Shown here: one piece after another, positions 43,143 to 52,806 of the stretch
Position numbering within the stretch: the stretch's first letter is position 1
Layout of the letters: every line of letters begins with the position of its first letter
Source of the DNA: Geobacter sp. AOG1
GTDB taxonomy: Bacteria; Desulfobacterota; Desulfuromonadia; Geobacterales; Geobacteraceae
Direction of reading: 5' to 3'
DNA length: 64,000 nt
NCBI RefSeq assembly: GCF_019972315.1
Contig: NZ_BLIZ01000001.1
Span: 2,703,521-2,767,520, forward strand
Notes under the pieces: generated by a model
What the model saw: only the letters and a program-made list of their open reading frames with translations
Told to the model about the DNA's origin: nothing
Database searches by the model: none
Made by a program: the position numbers and the translations under genes

Positions 43143-44447
43143 TCAAGCCTTCCGTCGATTTAGTATCATAATTACCACAAAATAGAGCAGGAAGCTTATC
43201 AGTAGCGCCAACCCGAGACCTAGCGCCCCCAGCTCGATCAACATCCAGCTCAAAATGACCAGGGCAACACCCCAGAAACCGTTTGCAAGGAGATTGGTCC
43301 ACATGCGACCGTCCGCTGTCCACGATGTTATAACGGGTGCCTGTATGATCTGTGCAAACGTTGCCAACTGTACTACAACAAACACCGGCCACTGGGCCAT
43401 GTAACTTTTCCCATAGAGAGCCATGATGAGCGGACTCAAAACCGTCATACCCATTAAAAAAGGCACCGCGATGATGATATTTGTTTTCAGGTAAAGCAAT
43501 TTAGCGGATTCTTGCCGGTCGCTCGATGTGCGTGATGACATGATCGGGAGAAAGACCTGTGCCGCGATGCCGGGTAAAAAGAGCAGTAATTGTCGCCACT
43601 GGGTAACAATATTGTAGGTGGCCATCTCGGAGAAGCCGCCCGGTTGATTCACCAACATTGCATTGCATGCCCATGCAGCTGGCGTAACCAGGGTGTTAGC
43701 CAGCATGGTCGGCAAGCTGAACCGCCAGAGAACGGACCATTCACGCACACTGTTACGGTAATCAGGCATGATTCCCTTGTCCCTGGTTACTACGCCCAGA
43801 GCGCGTGCGCCCAGATAGCAGGAAATGACTGCGGCTATGTTGTAACCCCACAACGCTCCCGTCATGCCGTTCAGCGTGACACCGGCTGTAACGGTAAGTA
43901 TGCTGACAATGCCTGAATAAATATTTACCTTGGACAGCCCCTGGAACGCTTCGAAGCCGGCCAGCGCTCCGCTTTGGGCACCACTCAATGAGCTTGCCAC
44001 AAGGCTGATTGAGGCTACCTGCAAGAAGGTCGTCAAATGCGGTGCCGATAGAATATGTGTCGCTATCAACGAAGAACCGAGCAGCAGTGTTACCGTCATC
44101 AAGCTGCCAAAGGCAATTGCAAGAATGATTGCCAGGGCAAGAATTCTTCCCGTGCGGGTAGGATCGGTCCGGAATGTCTCGGCAACATGTTTTGTCGCTG
44201 TCAGACCGGCGCCAAAACCGGCAAAGACACCAAAGGTCAGGATCGTACTCTGGATAATGCTGAATTCGCCAAACGACTCTTTGCCAAGCGCTCTTGAAAT
44301 GATGATCGAAATAATGAGTCCGGCAGAGCGTCCCGCGATAGTTGTCAATAAGTTCCAAAAAAGTCCAGATCTGATCCGTCTGTCTGCAAGCAGAGATTTT
44401 ATGGTTGCATATACACCGGAATTTTTAATCGCGTGAGTGAAAATCAT
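43143..44447 (-). CDS. wzx: Polysaccharide flippase, Wzx/MATE-like
   Basis: About 434 residues and some twelve hydrophobic segments, a member of the polysaccharide transport (PST/RfbX) family. The N-terminus reads GLFWNLLTTIAGRSAGLIISIIISRALGKESFGEFSII, the usual first helix and loop of Wzx. It flips undecaprenyl-linked repeat units to the periplasmic face. I chose the ATG at 44447; an in-frame TTG at 44504 would add 19 residues and has no clear ribosome site. Confidence 0.88.
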   Translation of the reverse strand: MIFTHAIKNSGVYATIKSLLADRRIRSGLFWNLLTTIAGRSAGLIISIIISRALGKESFGEFSIIQSTILTFGVFAGFGAGLTATKHVAETFRTDPTRTGRILALAIILAIAFGSLMTVTLLLGSSLIATHILSAPHLTTFLQVASISLVASSLSGAQSGALAGFEAFQGLSKVNIYSGIVSILTVTAGVTLNGMTGALWGYNIAAVISCYLGARALGVVTRDKGIMPDYRNSVREWSVLWRFSLPTMLANTLVTPAAWACNAMLVNQPGGFSEMATYNIVTQWRQLLLFLPGIAAQVFLPIMSSRTSSDRQESAKLLYLKTNIIIAVPFLMGMTVLSPLIMALYGKSYMAQWPVFVVVQLATFAQIIQAPVITSWTADGRMWTNLLANGFWGVALVILSWMLIELGALGLGLALLISFLLYFVVIMILNRRKA

Positions 44448-44539
44448 GGGTTTGCGTGTGAACCCTGTAAAATATAGGAAGGTTATAAAAAGGCGCCTTA
44501 CCAATCTGCAAGAGCTATTGTGCCTCTACATACTCGGAT

Positions 44540-45718
44540 CTATACGTAATTTTTTAATAGGTCGAGCTTTTCTCTGTTTCCGGGGTCATTAATAGTTTTA
44601 TTACGATACTCCATAAAGAAAGCCGCGAGGATGGCTAAAAAGAAGCTCATGAAAGCTGTAGTGGCAATCAAGTTCAACCGGTTCGGTTTTACCTTTTTCT
44701 CCGGAGGCAGGGCCTTATCCAGAACCTGTATTATTGCCGCATCTCTTGCCTCGTCAATTTTGGCAATTTCGTACTGCTTTGCCAGGAGTTCATAAAGGGT
44801 TTCGTTGTATTTGACATCCCTTATTTTCCGTAGGGATCCGGCCCCTGCTTCAGGCATTTTACCCGTTGGCACGAGCGTGTCGGAGTTGCTTCCCTTTTTC
44901 GATTGCAGTTTTGCAAGCTGTTCTTGCAGGCCGCGAAGCTCCTCTTCTACTTGCTGCCGATCGGGATTTCGCTGCGTAGCGTGGGTCTTCAGTACTTTGA
45001 GTTCAACCTCTTTTGCCGCAATCTGAGCATGTAAACGGGCAATTGAATCGATTAAGGCTTTTGCCTGCTCTTTTATCTCAATTACGCCCGTCTGCTCCTG
45101 ATAACCTTTCAAAGATTCTTCGGAACGTGTGAGCGCTGTTTTTACGTTCTTAAGCTGCTCCTCGAAGAAAAGCCTTCGTTGCGATGCTTCGGTTAGCGCG
45201 ATGTTCTGCGTTACATCTTTCAACTCCTCGATAAGGGCGTTAGTCATATCCGCGGACCGTTTAGGGTCCCTATCTTCAACTCCTAGAGCGATAATGCTAC
45301 TTTTCTTGTCGTCCTTGATTTTTAAGGCCTTCGAGAATTCGCGACGAGCATCTTCACGATATTTGACATTGTACACAACAAGCAAATTAAACCTGTCAAC
45401 CATCCGGTCGAGGACAGTCCTGCTCTTTAGCAGGCCGATGTAGAGATCATTCGTGGTTTTCATCCCGACGAGACCTGGCGAAACGCCGAGACCTCCTAGC
45501 TGGTTCAGCAACTGTGACGCTGCTCCTCCAGAAGCCTGCTGGGGCGGCAATATCCTCGCTTCGGCCTTGTAAATCTTGGGTATCAACAGGCTTACGATCG
45601 CCGACAGCACTACTGCTGCCACGGTGGTCCACACGATAAGCCGTTTCCATTTCAGCAGGACAATGAGATAGTCCAAGATCGTGACATTCGGCTGCTGCAC
45701 AGCTTCTTCTTCCGGCAT
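44540..45718 (-). CDS. wzz: Polysaccharide chain-length determinant (Wzz/GumC-type)
   Basis: A 392-residue inner membrane protein. One hydrophobic segment near the N-terminus (LIVWTTVAAVVLSAIVSLLIP) follows the typical TILDYLIVLLKWKR leader. A long coiled-coil central part (about residues 170-290) precedes a second membrane helix (LIATTAFMSFFLAILAAFFMEY) and the Pro-rich element PPEKKVKPNRL before it. There is no C-terminal tyrosine kinase domain. It controls chain length in the periplasm. GGAG precedes the ATG. Confidence 0.9.
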   Translation of the reverse strand: MPEEEAVQQPNVTILDYLIVLLKWKRLIVWTTVAAVVLSAIVSLLIPKIYKAEARILPPQQASGGAASQLLNQLGGLGVSPGLVGMKTTNDLYIGLLKSRTVLDRMVDRFNLLVVYNVKYREDARREFSKALKIKDDKKSSIIALGVEDRDPKRSADMTNALIEELKDVTQNIALTEASQRRLFFEEQLKNVKTALTRSEESLKGYQEQTGVIEIKEQAKALIDSIARLHAQIAAKEVELKVLKTHATQRNPDRQQVEEELRGLQEQLAKLQSKKGSNSDTLVPTGKMPEAGAGSLRKIRDVKYNETLYELLAKQYEIAKIDEARDAAIIQVLDKALPPEKKVKPNRLNLIATTAFMSFFLAILAAFFMEYRNKTINDPGNREKLDLLKNYV

Positions 45719-45730
45719 CTGCTCTCCTTG

Positions 45731-47890
45731 TTAAAACACGACAATCAGGACGCCGGCGGTCACGGCGATCTGGTACAGGATCTGCGTTATATCTTTGAAA
45801 TTGCGCATCCAGGCGACCCGTTCGATCTGCTCGGGAACAACGACAGTGTCTCCGGAGCCCAGGTGTTCACCGAAACCGAGGAAGCTCCCTCCCGCCTTGA
45901 TCGCGGTCCCGTTCGCCTGCAGGATAAAGGTGTTTCCCTTGTCCGCATTCGAGGTGCAACCGCCGGCGAGATTCACATAGTAGTCGTATTCCTTGCTTTG
46001 CTCATAGACAAAGGCGCTCTGGTTGTAGACCGAGCCGATTACCTGGACGGTTTTGGGATCCGACGGGACGGTAATGATATCACCCTGTTCGAGTTCGATG
46101 TCGTACGCTGATCCCCGGAACGTTGCCATTTCCGTGATGTTCAGGGCAATCCGCCCCTTGGCTCTGACGTTCTTGAGCTGTGCAATGAACTGCCGTTTTT
46201 GTTCCAGTTCCAGTTGGACCATGCGTGCATCGTCCGGGGAGGATGCAGTAGCAACCTGGGCAGTTCCAGAACCGCTCAGTTCTCGCTCAAGGCGTTCCAC
46301 CATCTCCTGTATCTGCCGTTGCTGCTGTTCTCGAACTCTTTCCCGGGTAAACATGGCACCGCGCAAATACGCGCGCCCGGTGTAACCGCCGGCTCTCTCG
46401 ATGACTGATGACAATGTTTCGCCCTGTTTGAACGTATAGGTTCCGGGATACCTGACTTCCCCGTTGAGCGTCACGGTCCGGTAGAGGTTCCATTCGGGGA
46501 CGGTACGCACCAGCAGGTAATCGTTCATCTGCAGAGTCACATCGTGCTGGGGGTCGCCCTGCATCGCCTTGACAAGGTCGATAACGAAGATCTCGGTCTT
46601 TGGCCCTGACTGAGTCACCGTTACCCGTGTCACCTCCGCCTGGCTGGATGTATAGTAAAGCATTCCACCTGTCAGGGAGAGGATGTCACTGACTTTTGTC
46701 ACGCCGGGGACGACGCCATATTCACCGGGATGGGCGACCGCACCGGTAATGGTAACGGTCTTGGCGGTATCGGCGACCGCGAATATCTTTGCCAGGTCAC
46801 CATCTTGGAGAATAAAGTTCTTTTCAGGTTTTTTTTCTATGTCGATAAGGTCGCCCTCGAACATCATCCTGGCATGGTGATCCTCGATTCGCTGCACCTG
46901 TACCCGACCTTTAAAGGCAATGCCGGTGATGCCGCCGGCCATTTCGATAAGATCAAGAAGGCGGGTTTCGCCTTTCAGTTCGTAAATCGCGGGGGTCTTG
47001 ACGTTTCCCGCTATTCCCACGAGTGGCCCGACCGGCGCGATGAAGATAACGTCTTCCGGCATGAGCCGGATATCTTTGGTCTTGTCCCCCTGTAACAGGA
47101 AGTCATAGAGATCGAAGGTAACCACGGTCTTGCCGTTCCTTTTGACCTGGATGTTCCGCATAGAGCCGGTCTTGGATGGCCCGCCCCCCTCGAACAGGGC
47201 GTTGATAATGGTCGAGAACGAAGATATGGTGTACGCCCCCGGCCGCTGAGCATTGCCCACAACATAAACATGAATGGTCCTGAGAGGACCCATGCTGACG
47301 TTCATCTCGAAGCCGGTATAGTATTTCGAAAAATTTTTGTGCAGGAGCTCTTTCAACTCCCGGAAGGAAAGCCCGGTGACACCAAACACTCCGACCTTCG
47401 GCAGGCTGATGTTGCCGTCGTTGTTAACAACGACATTCCAACTCCCCTCGAACTTTCCCCACACATCGATCTTGATCGCGTCGCCAGGGCCAACGACATA
47501 ATCCGGCCCTACCGGCACATTCAGAAGCGGCGCAAAGGTAGAAGGGGGCTTCTCGAAGAGTTCATAACCAAACTGCTTGATGTCAAGGGATGCAGACGCC
47601 GTAGCCTTCCCGGAGACGTACTTCTCAAATTCAGACGGTGCTTTTTTCTCCGGGGACTCTGTACCAGAAGTGTTTTCAAATCCTTTTTCATGCTGTAAAG
47701 CCGGTGGTTGCTCAATAGCGACCAAGGGGGCTGCCGATTTTTGCTGACCGCTTGATTGTGAGGCAGACGATGTCGACGGAGTTGGAAACGCAGGACCATA
47801 CCCAGCTATGGCAAAAGGTATGCAGTGCAAAAACGAAGTGAGGGCGAATAGGGCGAATACTCTGACGACCAGTTTGCGTTGTCTTCTCAT
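45731..47890 (-). CDS. wza: Polysaccharide export outer membrane protein, Wza/SLBB family
   Basis: A 719-residue protein, about twice the length of Wza. A signal peptide is followed by a low-complexity linker, then the polysaccharide export domain (GPDYVVGPGDAIKIDVWGKFEGSWNVVVNNDGNISLPKVG, residue ~125 on). Several SLBB beta-grasp domains come next (RPGAYTISSFSTIINALFEGGG; KTPAIYELKGETRLLDLIEMAGG; HPGEYGVVPGVTKVSDILSLTGG; YPGTYTFKQGETLSSVIERAGG). A coiled-coil stretch and a C-terminal hydrophobic helix follow. It forms the outer part of the export channel. It leads the minus-strand polysaccharide operon. Confidence 0.9.
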   Translation of the reverse strand: MRRQRKLVVRVFALFALTSFLHCIPFAIAGYGPAFPTPSTSSASQSSGQQKSAAPLVAIEQPPALQHEKGFENTSGTESPEKKAPSEFEKYVSGKATASASLDIKQFGYELFEKPPSTFAPLLNVPVGPDYVVGPGDAIKIDVWGKFEGSWNVVVNNDGNISLPKVGVFGVTGLSFRELKELLHKNFSKYYTGFEMNVSMGPLRTIHVYVVGNAQRPGAYTISSFSTIINALFEGGGPSKTGSMRNIQVKRNGKTVVTFDLYDFLLQGDKTKDIRLMPEDVIFIAPVGPLVGIAGNVKTPAIYELKGETRLLDLIEMAGGITGIAFKGRVQVQRIEDHHARMMFEGDLIDIEKKPEKNFILQDGDLAKIFAVADTAKTVTITGAVAHPGEYGVVPGVTKVSDILSLTGGMLYYTSSQAEVTRVTVTQSGPKTEIFVIDLVKAMQGDPQHDVTLQMNDYLLVRTVPEWNLYRTVTLNGEVRYPGTYTFKQGETLSSVIERAGGYTGRAYLRGAMFTRERVREQQQRQIQEMVERLERELSGSGTAQVATASSPDDARMVQLELEQKRQFIAQLKNVRAKGRIALNITEMATFRGSAYDIELEQGDIITVPSDPKTVQVIGSVYNQSAFVYEQSKEYDYYVNLAGGCTSNADKGNTFILQANGTAIKAGGSFLGFGEHLGSGDTVVVPEQIERVAWMRNFKDITQILYQIAVTAGVLIVVF

Positions 47891-48054
47891 AGAGGCGTAG
47901 ATCCAGTCCCATAGCAGTTATTTTATCCTAGTAGGATATCCGGTATCAGTATACTTAATGAATTTAAAAAAACAACCTTATCCAAGTGTGCGAATGTATT
48001 AAATCGAGTTTGTTTCGGAAGAACTGGCGCATTAGTGTGGCCTCTGCCACAAAA

Positions 48055-48082
48055 AGCCCCGCTCCTGTTGCGGAGCGGGGCT
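48055..48082 (-). terminator. Intrinsic terminator downstream of multicopper oxidase B
   Basis: AGCCCCGCTCC (48055-48065) pairs with GGAGCGGGGCT (48072-48082) around a 6-base loop. On the minus strand five T follow the stem. It separates the oxidase unit from the polysaccharide operon. The remaining bases to wza (47891-48054) are AT-rich, with a small palindrome TCCTAGTAGGA near 47927, and probably hold the wza promoter. Confidence 0.9.
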
Positions 48083-48114
48083 GTATAAATGTGTTCAATC
48101 AGGGCTACGTGGCC

Positions 48115-51100
48115 TTATTGCCAATTACCCGTGACCGGGGTCGACCCGGTAATTCCAAAGATGGCATTGGTATCCGCAGGGGGATTCCATGCGCCATTAC
48201 CGTCCGTATCCATATACCAGATCGAATTGGATGGGTCGTAGACACCGATCTTTGTTTTCCCGCTGCCATCCCAATCGCCGGTTACCGGTTTGACGCCGGC
48301 AAAGCCGAAGGTATACAGTTTATCGATTGCCGGATTCCAGACGCCATCGCCGTCATAATCCAGGTGCCAGGTGAAGGTGGCGGGGTCGTAGTATCCGACC
48401 TTGGTTCTACCGTCGCCGTTCCAATCCCCTGTGACCGGGATGACGCCCGGAGCTCCGAAGGTATACAGATAATCTTTCATCGGATCATTGTTCCAGACAC
48501 CATCACCGTTAGCGTCCAGATACCACTTGAAGGTGACGGGATCATACACGCCGATCCTGGTTATGCTGCCGAGGCCGCTCCAGTTTCCTGATACAGGTAT
48601 GGAGCCGGTGACACCGAAGTAATATATCCTGTCTGCTGTTGTGCCACTCCAGGCGCTATCACCGCTCATATCCAGATACCAGGTGAAAGTAGCCGGGTTA
48701 TAGGTGCCAACCTGGGTGACACCGCTGCCGTTCCAGTCTCCCGCGACCGGGATGTCGCCCGGCGTACCGAAAAAGAGGGTCTTGTCGGTGGGGGTTCCGT
48801 CCCATGCCTTGTTGCCAGAGACATCCAGATACCAGTCAGTACCTTTGAACGTGCCAATTTTAGCCGGCGCAACAACCCGGTAAGGCCGCATCATCTCGTT
48901 GTCTTCATGCTCGATGATGTGGCAATGCCAGACATACGTTCCCGCGATATTAAACTGGGCCTTGATCCGAGTGACCTGGCCGGGGAGGGCGAGCACGGTG
49001 TCTTTGTAGCCCATTTCGTTGGGCTGCGGCGTGGTCGTCATTCCCACAGTTGGATCAGGCACCAGGGTGCCGGGGATGAGGTTCTGCCGATTGACCACTT
49101 CGAAGCGTACCAGATGCACATGGACCGGATGGGCATCTGCGGTGGTATTGTAGATTTCCCAGGTTTCGGTACTGTTCAGTAGTGGCAGCTCGGTAAGCGG
49201 GTCAGACCACGTCATCGGCAAGGAGACGAGGCTGTTGGCAGACAGTGTCCCCAGCAGCGGTTGGCGGGGGCCAACCGGTATGGCGATGTTGCCTGCCGTG
49301 ACAACCGCTGCCAGAGCACAGTTGCTCGCGAAATTGGGATCCCCGGCGACGGTGCTGAAGAGTGTGCCGGCGATCGCCCCGGTGAGCGGGTCGACTTCTA
49401 CGCAAACTTGGGTTGAGTCCAGTTCATTGAGGGACACCTTGCGGGGTTTGGGCACCGAAGCACCGAGTGCGGTTTCGGCCGGGAGGACCAGGTTCTGCAC
49501 CGCTGTAGTGGTTCCATCGCTTGGCAAAACCGGAACGACGGTGCTATCCACGATGAAGTCCATCACCTGGCCAGAGGTGAGCGGGTCGGCCGGTACGTAG
49601 AGCGCAAGATTGGCCGGGAAACCCTGGAAGGGGGAGTCGGGCGCCGTGTTGAGTAGGCGAACATGAGTACCGTTGGCCAGACCGGTAAAATCGACAATTA
49701 CGTCGGCTCGTTCGGCCGGACCCAATAGCAGGCCCTGTTCCGTTGAGGGGGCAGCCACGGGCGCCGAAATGGCACCTCCGCCTCCCGGATAAGTTGCCGT
49801 GAAACCTTTGGTGATCTTGACAACCTTGGGGAGGAAGCCCTGATCGCCGCCGATCTGGTAGAAGGGGACTTCAGTGGTGGTCGTGACGTCGTCTGCCGTA
49901 CCCCATTTGCCGTCCGGACCGGCAGTCACGACGAACATCGAGAGGTTGAGCGTCCGCGAGTCGCAGCCGTCCAGAAGGCGGAAACGGTATTTGGTCGGGG
50001 CCACGGTGAGTTGCGGCCAGGTCGTGCCGTTGACCACCATGGTGTTGAAGAATGCTTCGGGATTGGCGATGCCGGAGATGTCAGAGGGACCGGCCGGCGT
50101 ACCGGTGCCGCCGATATACGGCCCGGTAAAGCCGTCGAAGAAGGCTCGGGTGGACGGATAGAAAAGCTTGGCCTGGGTTGCTCCCGTCGAAGTCGGCAGC
50201 GTATTCCCCAGGGCATCAGCCCAATCGAAGGAACGGTCCTGAATAGCGATCGGAATCTCGCGGATGACGTTGCGGGTTGCGGGGGTCAGGTTCGGATCCT
50301 GTCCAGCGGTTGGCGCAGGGCCGGGCAGGACGCCAGTTGCCGTGTCGTTCGCGCCTCCCCGGATCAGCCAGAAACCGGCCGGACCGGCATAAACGTTCAG
50401 ACGGGTCATGCCGAGGGTATGGTCATGATACCAGATCGTCGTGGCTGGCTGGCTGTTGAGATAGCTGTAATACGCCGAGCCGGGAATGGAATTGCTGTTG
50501 TTGGCCTGGGTATAGACAGAACCGCGCTCGACGTAGTTTGCCGGGATTCCCTTGGTGCCGGGAGTTCCGGGCAGCCACCAGGCCTCGGGATAGCCGTCGC
50601 TGTGCGGCAACACATGGGCTCCGTGGACATGGGTTACCATCGGGACCGGGCCGGTGTAGGGAGCGGCATTCAAGGTATGGCAGTCGGTCATGTTGGGGGT
50701 CATCGGCATGGTACAGCCTATGCCGGTCGGGTTTGCCCAATGCACAGTCTGGTCGACACTGAACAGGTGCGGGAGGAAATTACAGGCCGCGATGGTCTTG
50801 CTGGGAGATGCCGCACAGGCGACCGGATCGGCGACCAGGTCGTTGATCCAGCGCACCGAGGTGGCAATGTTCGAGGTGTTTTCCACGGTAAAGGCAGGAT
50901 AGTTGAAGGACGAGTTGGCGGCCGGCGCGACCCCTGCCGCTCCTCCCGGAATCGCCGTTGAATCTGGTTGCGGGTCCGCAGCCCGGCCGTAACTCCAGAC
51001 AGTGGACGCCGGGAAGGGGCCTACTGTCGCCGGCGCCGTCCCCAATGGATTTGGGAAGCTGCTTCCCCAGATGCCCCCCGGCAGAATCTGCTGTTTGAAC

Positions 51101-51324
51101 TGGCGGACAGCGATATCATAATTGGCGGCAGGGGCCGGTGAATCGTCGCTCGTGGGCATCACCGGCGGGATAACCAGCGGCGTCACGTACTTGGGGATGC
51201 TCGTCGGGTCGACGGTGCCACCCGGTACCGGCACGGCGTAAGCGATGGAAGCGGTGCTCAGGCCTATGACGGCAAGAACGGCAATGGCCCTGAATCTTTC
51301 GTACCATCGTGGATATTCTTCCAT
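48115..51324 (-). CDS. Secreted multicopper oxidase with C-terminal five-repeat module (MCO-B)
   Basis: A 1069-residue protein with a signal peptide (RFRAIAVLAVIGLSTASIAYA), start after AAAGGAGGT. All four copper-ligand clusters are visible: HVHGAH, WYHDHTLGM, HPVHVHLV and the type 1/3 set WHCHIIEHEDNEMM. It is therefore a complete three-domain oxidase of the OmpB/CotA-like type. Inserts between the copper motifs make it much longer than ordinary laccases (~500 residues). The last ~248 residues (48118-48861) are five tandem repeats, K.G.Y.P..F.WYLD..GDG.W and VTGDWNG.G, the variant with an inserted Pro-Ala-Thr loop. It probably oxidises metal or phenolic substrates at the cell surface. Confidence 0.92.
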   Translation of the reverse strand: MEEYPRWYERFRAIAVLAVIGLSTASIAYAVPVPGGTVDPTSIPKYVTPLVIPPVMPTSDDSPAPAANYDIAVRQFKQQILPGGIWGSSFPNPLGTAPATVGPFPASTVWSYGRAADPQPDSTAIPGGAAGVAPAANSSFNYPAFTVENTSNIATSVRWINDLVADPVACAASPSKTIAACNFLPHLFSVDQTVHWANPTGIGCTMPMTPNMTDCHTLNAAPYTGPVPMVTHVHGAHVLPHSDGYPEAWWLPGTPGTKGIPANYVERGSVYTQANNSNSIPGSAYYSYLNSQPATTIWYHDHTLGMTRLNVYAGPAGFWLIRGGANDTATGVLPGPAPTAGQDPNLTPATRNVIREIPIAIQDRSFDWADALGNTLPTSTGATQAKLFYPSTRAFFDGFTGPYIGGTGTPAGPSDISGIANPEAFFNTMVVNGTTWPQLTVAPTKYRFRLLDGCDSRTLNLSMFVVTAGPDGKWGTADDVTTTTEVPFYQIGGDQGFLPKVVKITKGFTATYPGGGGAISAPVAAPSTEQGLLLGPAERADVIVDFTGLANGTHVRLLNTAPDSPFQGFPANLALYVPADPLTSGQVMDFIVDSTVVPVLPSDGTTTAVQNLVLPAETALGASVPKPRKVSLNELDSTQVCVEVDPLTGAIAGTLFSTVAGDPNFASNCALAAVVTAGNIAIPVGPRQPLLGTLSANSLVSLPMTWSDPLTELPLLNSTETWEIYNTTADAHPVHVHLVRFEVVNRQNLIPGTLVPDPTVGMTTTPQPNEMGYKDTVLALPGQVTRIKAQFNIAGTYVWHCHIIEHEDNEMMRPYRVVAPAKIGTFKGTDWYLDVSGNKAWDGTPTDKTLFFGTPGDIPVAGDWNGSGVTQVGTYNPATFTWYLDMSGDSAWSGTTADRIYYFGVTGSIPVSGNWSGLGSITRIGVYDPVTFKWYLDANGDGVWNNDPMKDYLYTFGAPGVIPVTGDWNGDGRTKVGYYDPATFTWHLDYDGDGVWNPAIDKLYTFGFAGVKPVTGDWDGSGKTKIGVYDPSNSIWYMDTDGNGAWNPPADTNAIFGITGSTPVTGNWQ

Positions 51325-51368
51325 GTACTACCTCCTTTAAAAATGATGTCTTGATACCCAATTATCAC

Positions 51369-51394
51369 CATTCCGGCGTAGCTTTACCGGAATG
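51369..51394. repeat. Short inverted repeat between FKBP-3 and MCO-B
   Basis: CATTCCGG (51369-51376) pairs with CCGGAATG (51387-51394) around a 10-base loop, in the 113-base spacer before the MCO-B start. With no T-run it is more likely an mRNA processing or stability hairpin, or a partial attenuator, than a full terminator. Confidence 0.5.
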
Positions 51395-51437
51395 AAGCGA
51401 ACAAACCGTGTCAACCCTTCTGCTCCAGATATGTAGT

Positions 51438-52232
51438 TCATTTGGTAGGTATGGCAGAAAGCAGTTCCAATTCATAGATCACGACCCCCTGCTCATCCAT
51501 GGTGTCACGGGCTCCGGAAGCAGTGCCGGGCGGAATGACGATCTGCCATTTCGATCCTTCAGGCATGAGTGGCAGGACCTCCTGTAGAGCCGGAAGCGCC
51601 TTGGCCAGGGAGACGGTTCTCGGGATGCCACTGTCGTACGTATTGCCGAGCTCCTTGCCGTCTACCCGTGAGATGCGATAATTGACCTTGACATCATCTT
51701 TAAGGGTGGGTTTTTTGCCGCTCCCCTCGCGGATTATCTTGTACTGCACGCCGTCCGGCAGGCTCTTCACCCCCTCCCGTCCGGCGTTTTCCTTCAAAAA
51801 GGCCGCGCTTGCCTGACGATACTCCGCGGTCTTTTGTCGGGCGCTTGCCTGATCAGCAGCCACTATTTTCTTTTTCAGTTCTCTCAGAGTGTTGTTCATC
51901 TCGTCTTTGGACAACGAAGGCTCATGTTGCTTGAGAGCGTCCTGGACACCCTGCACCAAGGCCTCGGGATCGAGCTCCACGCCCTGTGACCTGAAGTCGC
52001 CGCCAATCTGGTAACCGACGCTGTAGTTGATTTTACCTGTCTCCCCCTTGAGCTCTTGCCTGTCGGCGGCCGATACTGCGCAGGGCACCAGAATCAATCC
52101 CAAAATTCCGAGCAATACGCACCTTTTTCTGTCGCTTTTCCCTGCCTGGTACGAGTCGGCATGTTTGGCGTCAGTCTCTTCCCACGGGATCTGAGTATTC
52201 AGGTTCCATCCCCGATGATAATAGCGGATCAT
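51438..52232 (-). CDS. FKBP-type peptidyl-prolyl isomerase, periplasmic (FKBP-3)
   Basis: 264 residues. A start with GGAGGGA ahead gives a long N-terminus (about 30 residues) before a hydrophobic signal ending AVSAA. An FKBP N-terminal dimerisation domain follows (KINYSVGYQIGGDFRSQGVELDPEALVQGVQDAL), then an FKBP domain (LPDGVQYKIIREGSGKKPTLKDDVKVNYRISRVDGKEL). The FKBP domain is divergent: the usual Y.G...DG..FDSS reads ISRVDGKELGNTYDSG. It catalyses proline isomerisation in the periplasm as a foldase. It sits directly upstream of MCO-B, whose sequence is very proline-rich, so helping it fold is an attractive inference. Confidence 0.87.
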   Translation of the reverse strand: MIRYYHRGWNLNTQIPWEETDAKHADSYQAGKSDRKRCVLLGILGLILVPCAVSAADRQELKGETGKINYSVGYQIGGDFRSQGVELDPEALVQGVQDALKQHEPSLSKDEMNNTLRELKKKIVAADQASARQKTAEYRQASAAFLKENAGREGVKSLPDGVQYKIIREGSGKKPTLKDDVKVNYRISRVDGKELGNTYDSGIPRTVSLAKALPALQEVLPLMPEGSKWQIVIPPGTASGARDTMDEQGVVIYELELLSAIPTK

Positions 52233-52275
52233 GCAGAGTCCCTCCTCAAATTATATGTGTCAGAAGCATCAACAG

Positions 52276-52608
52276 TTATTGCCCTTCCCGTGTCGATCCA
52301 TTCTCCTGCAACAGCTTGTTTCGAACGATAATTGCAGCCTTGACACGCGATCTGGACATGCGGCCGAATCTGGGTGTATTGGCTGTATCCGCAGGATGAT
52401 TCTGTAGTGCAGTCTGGCGCGGAGATGCCGGTTCTGTAGAGGCCGTCGGTTGGTCCGTAGCCGAGGGCTGGTGCGGGGCAGGTTCGAGTTTTTCATCTCC
52501 GGTACATACCGCCAGGTAATGATCCGGATATTCTTTAACCCAACAGTCGGTATCTGCAAAGAGCAGTTGAGGCAGTAAAACCATCACGGCCACGATGATT
52601 GTTTTCAT
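52276..52608 (-). CDS. Small secreted protein of unknown function
   Basis: About 110 residues, signal peptide MKTIIVAVMVLLPQLLFA, start after GAGGAGA. The first part (DTDCWVKEYPDHYLAVCTGDEK) has two cysteines 14 residues apart, likely a disulfide. The middle is Pro/Thr/Ala-rich and the end is basic. It has no known family that I recognise. It lies between two FKBP genes in the oxidase cluster, so it is probably exported along with them. Confidence 0.65.
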   Translation of the reverse strand: MKTIIVAVMVLLPQLLFADTDCWVKEYPDHYLAVCTGDEKLEPAPHQPSATDQPTASTEPASPRQTALQNHPADTANTPRFGRMSRSRVKAAIIVRNKLLQENGSTREGQ

Positions 52609-52806
52609 GGGTGTCTCCTCAACGCCTGACAGTCTTGCAGTTTGTACATTATGCTGAACACAAAGTGGTCTGCGGCTTGATTCAGCCGAAGTGCGATAAC
52701 TCACTGATAGACAAAGTATATTTGGGCATTTAATTTTGCATATTTGGTGTATGTCTATTTATTTTATAGGGAATTTCCCATAAACAAGAAGGGCTTTGTC
52801 CTATAA

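Noticed and set aside
51386-51414. TTGACA on the minus strand ahead of MCO-B
   Set aside because: A perfect -35 but no acceptable -10 at 16 to 18 bases.
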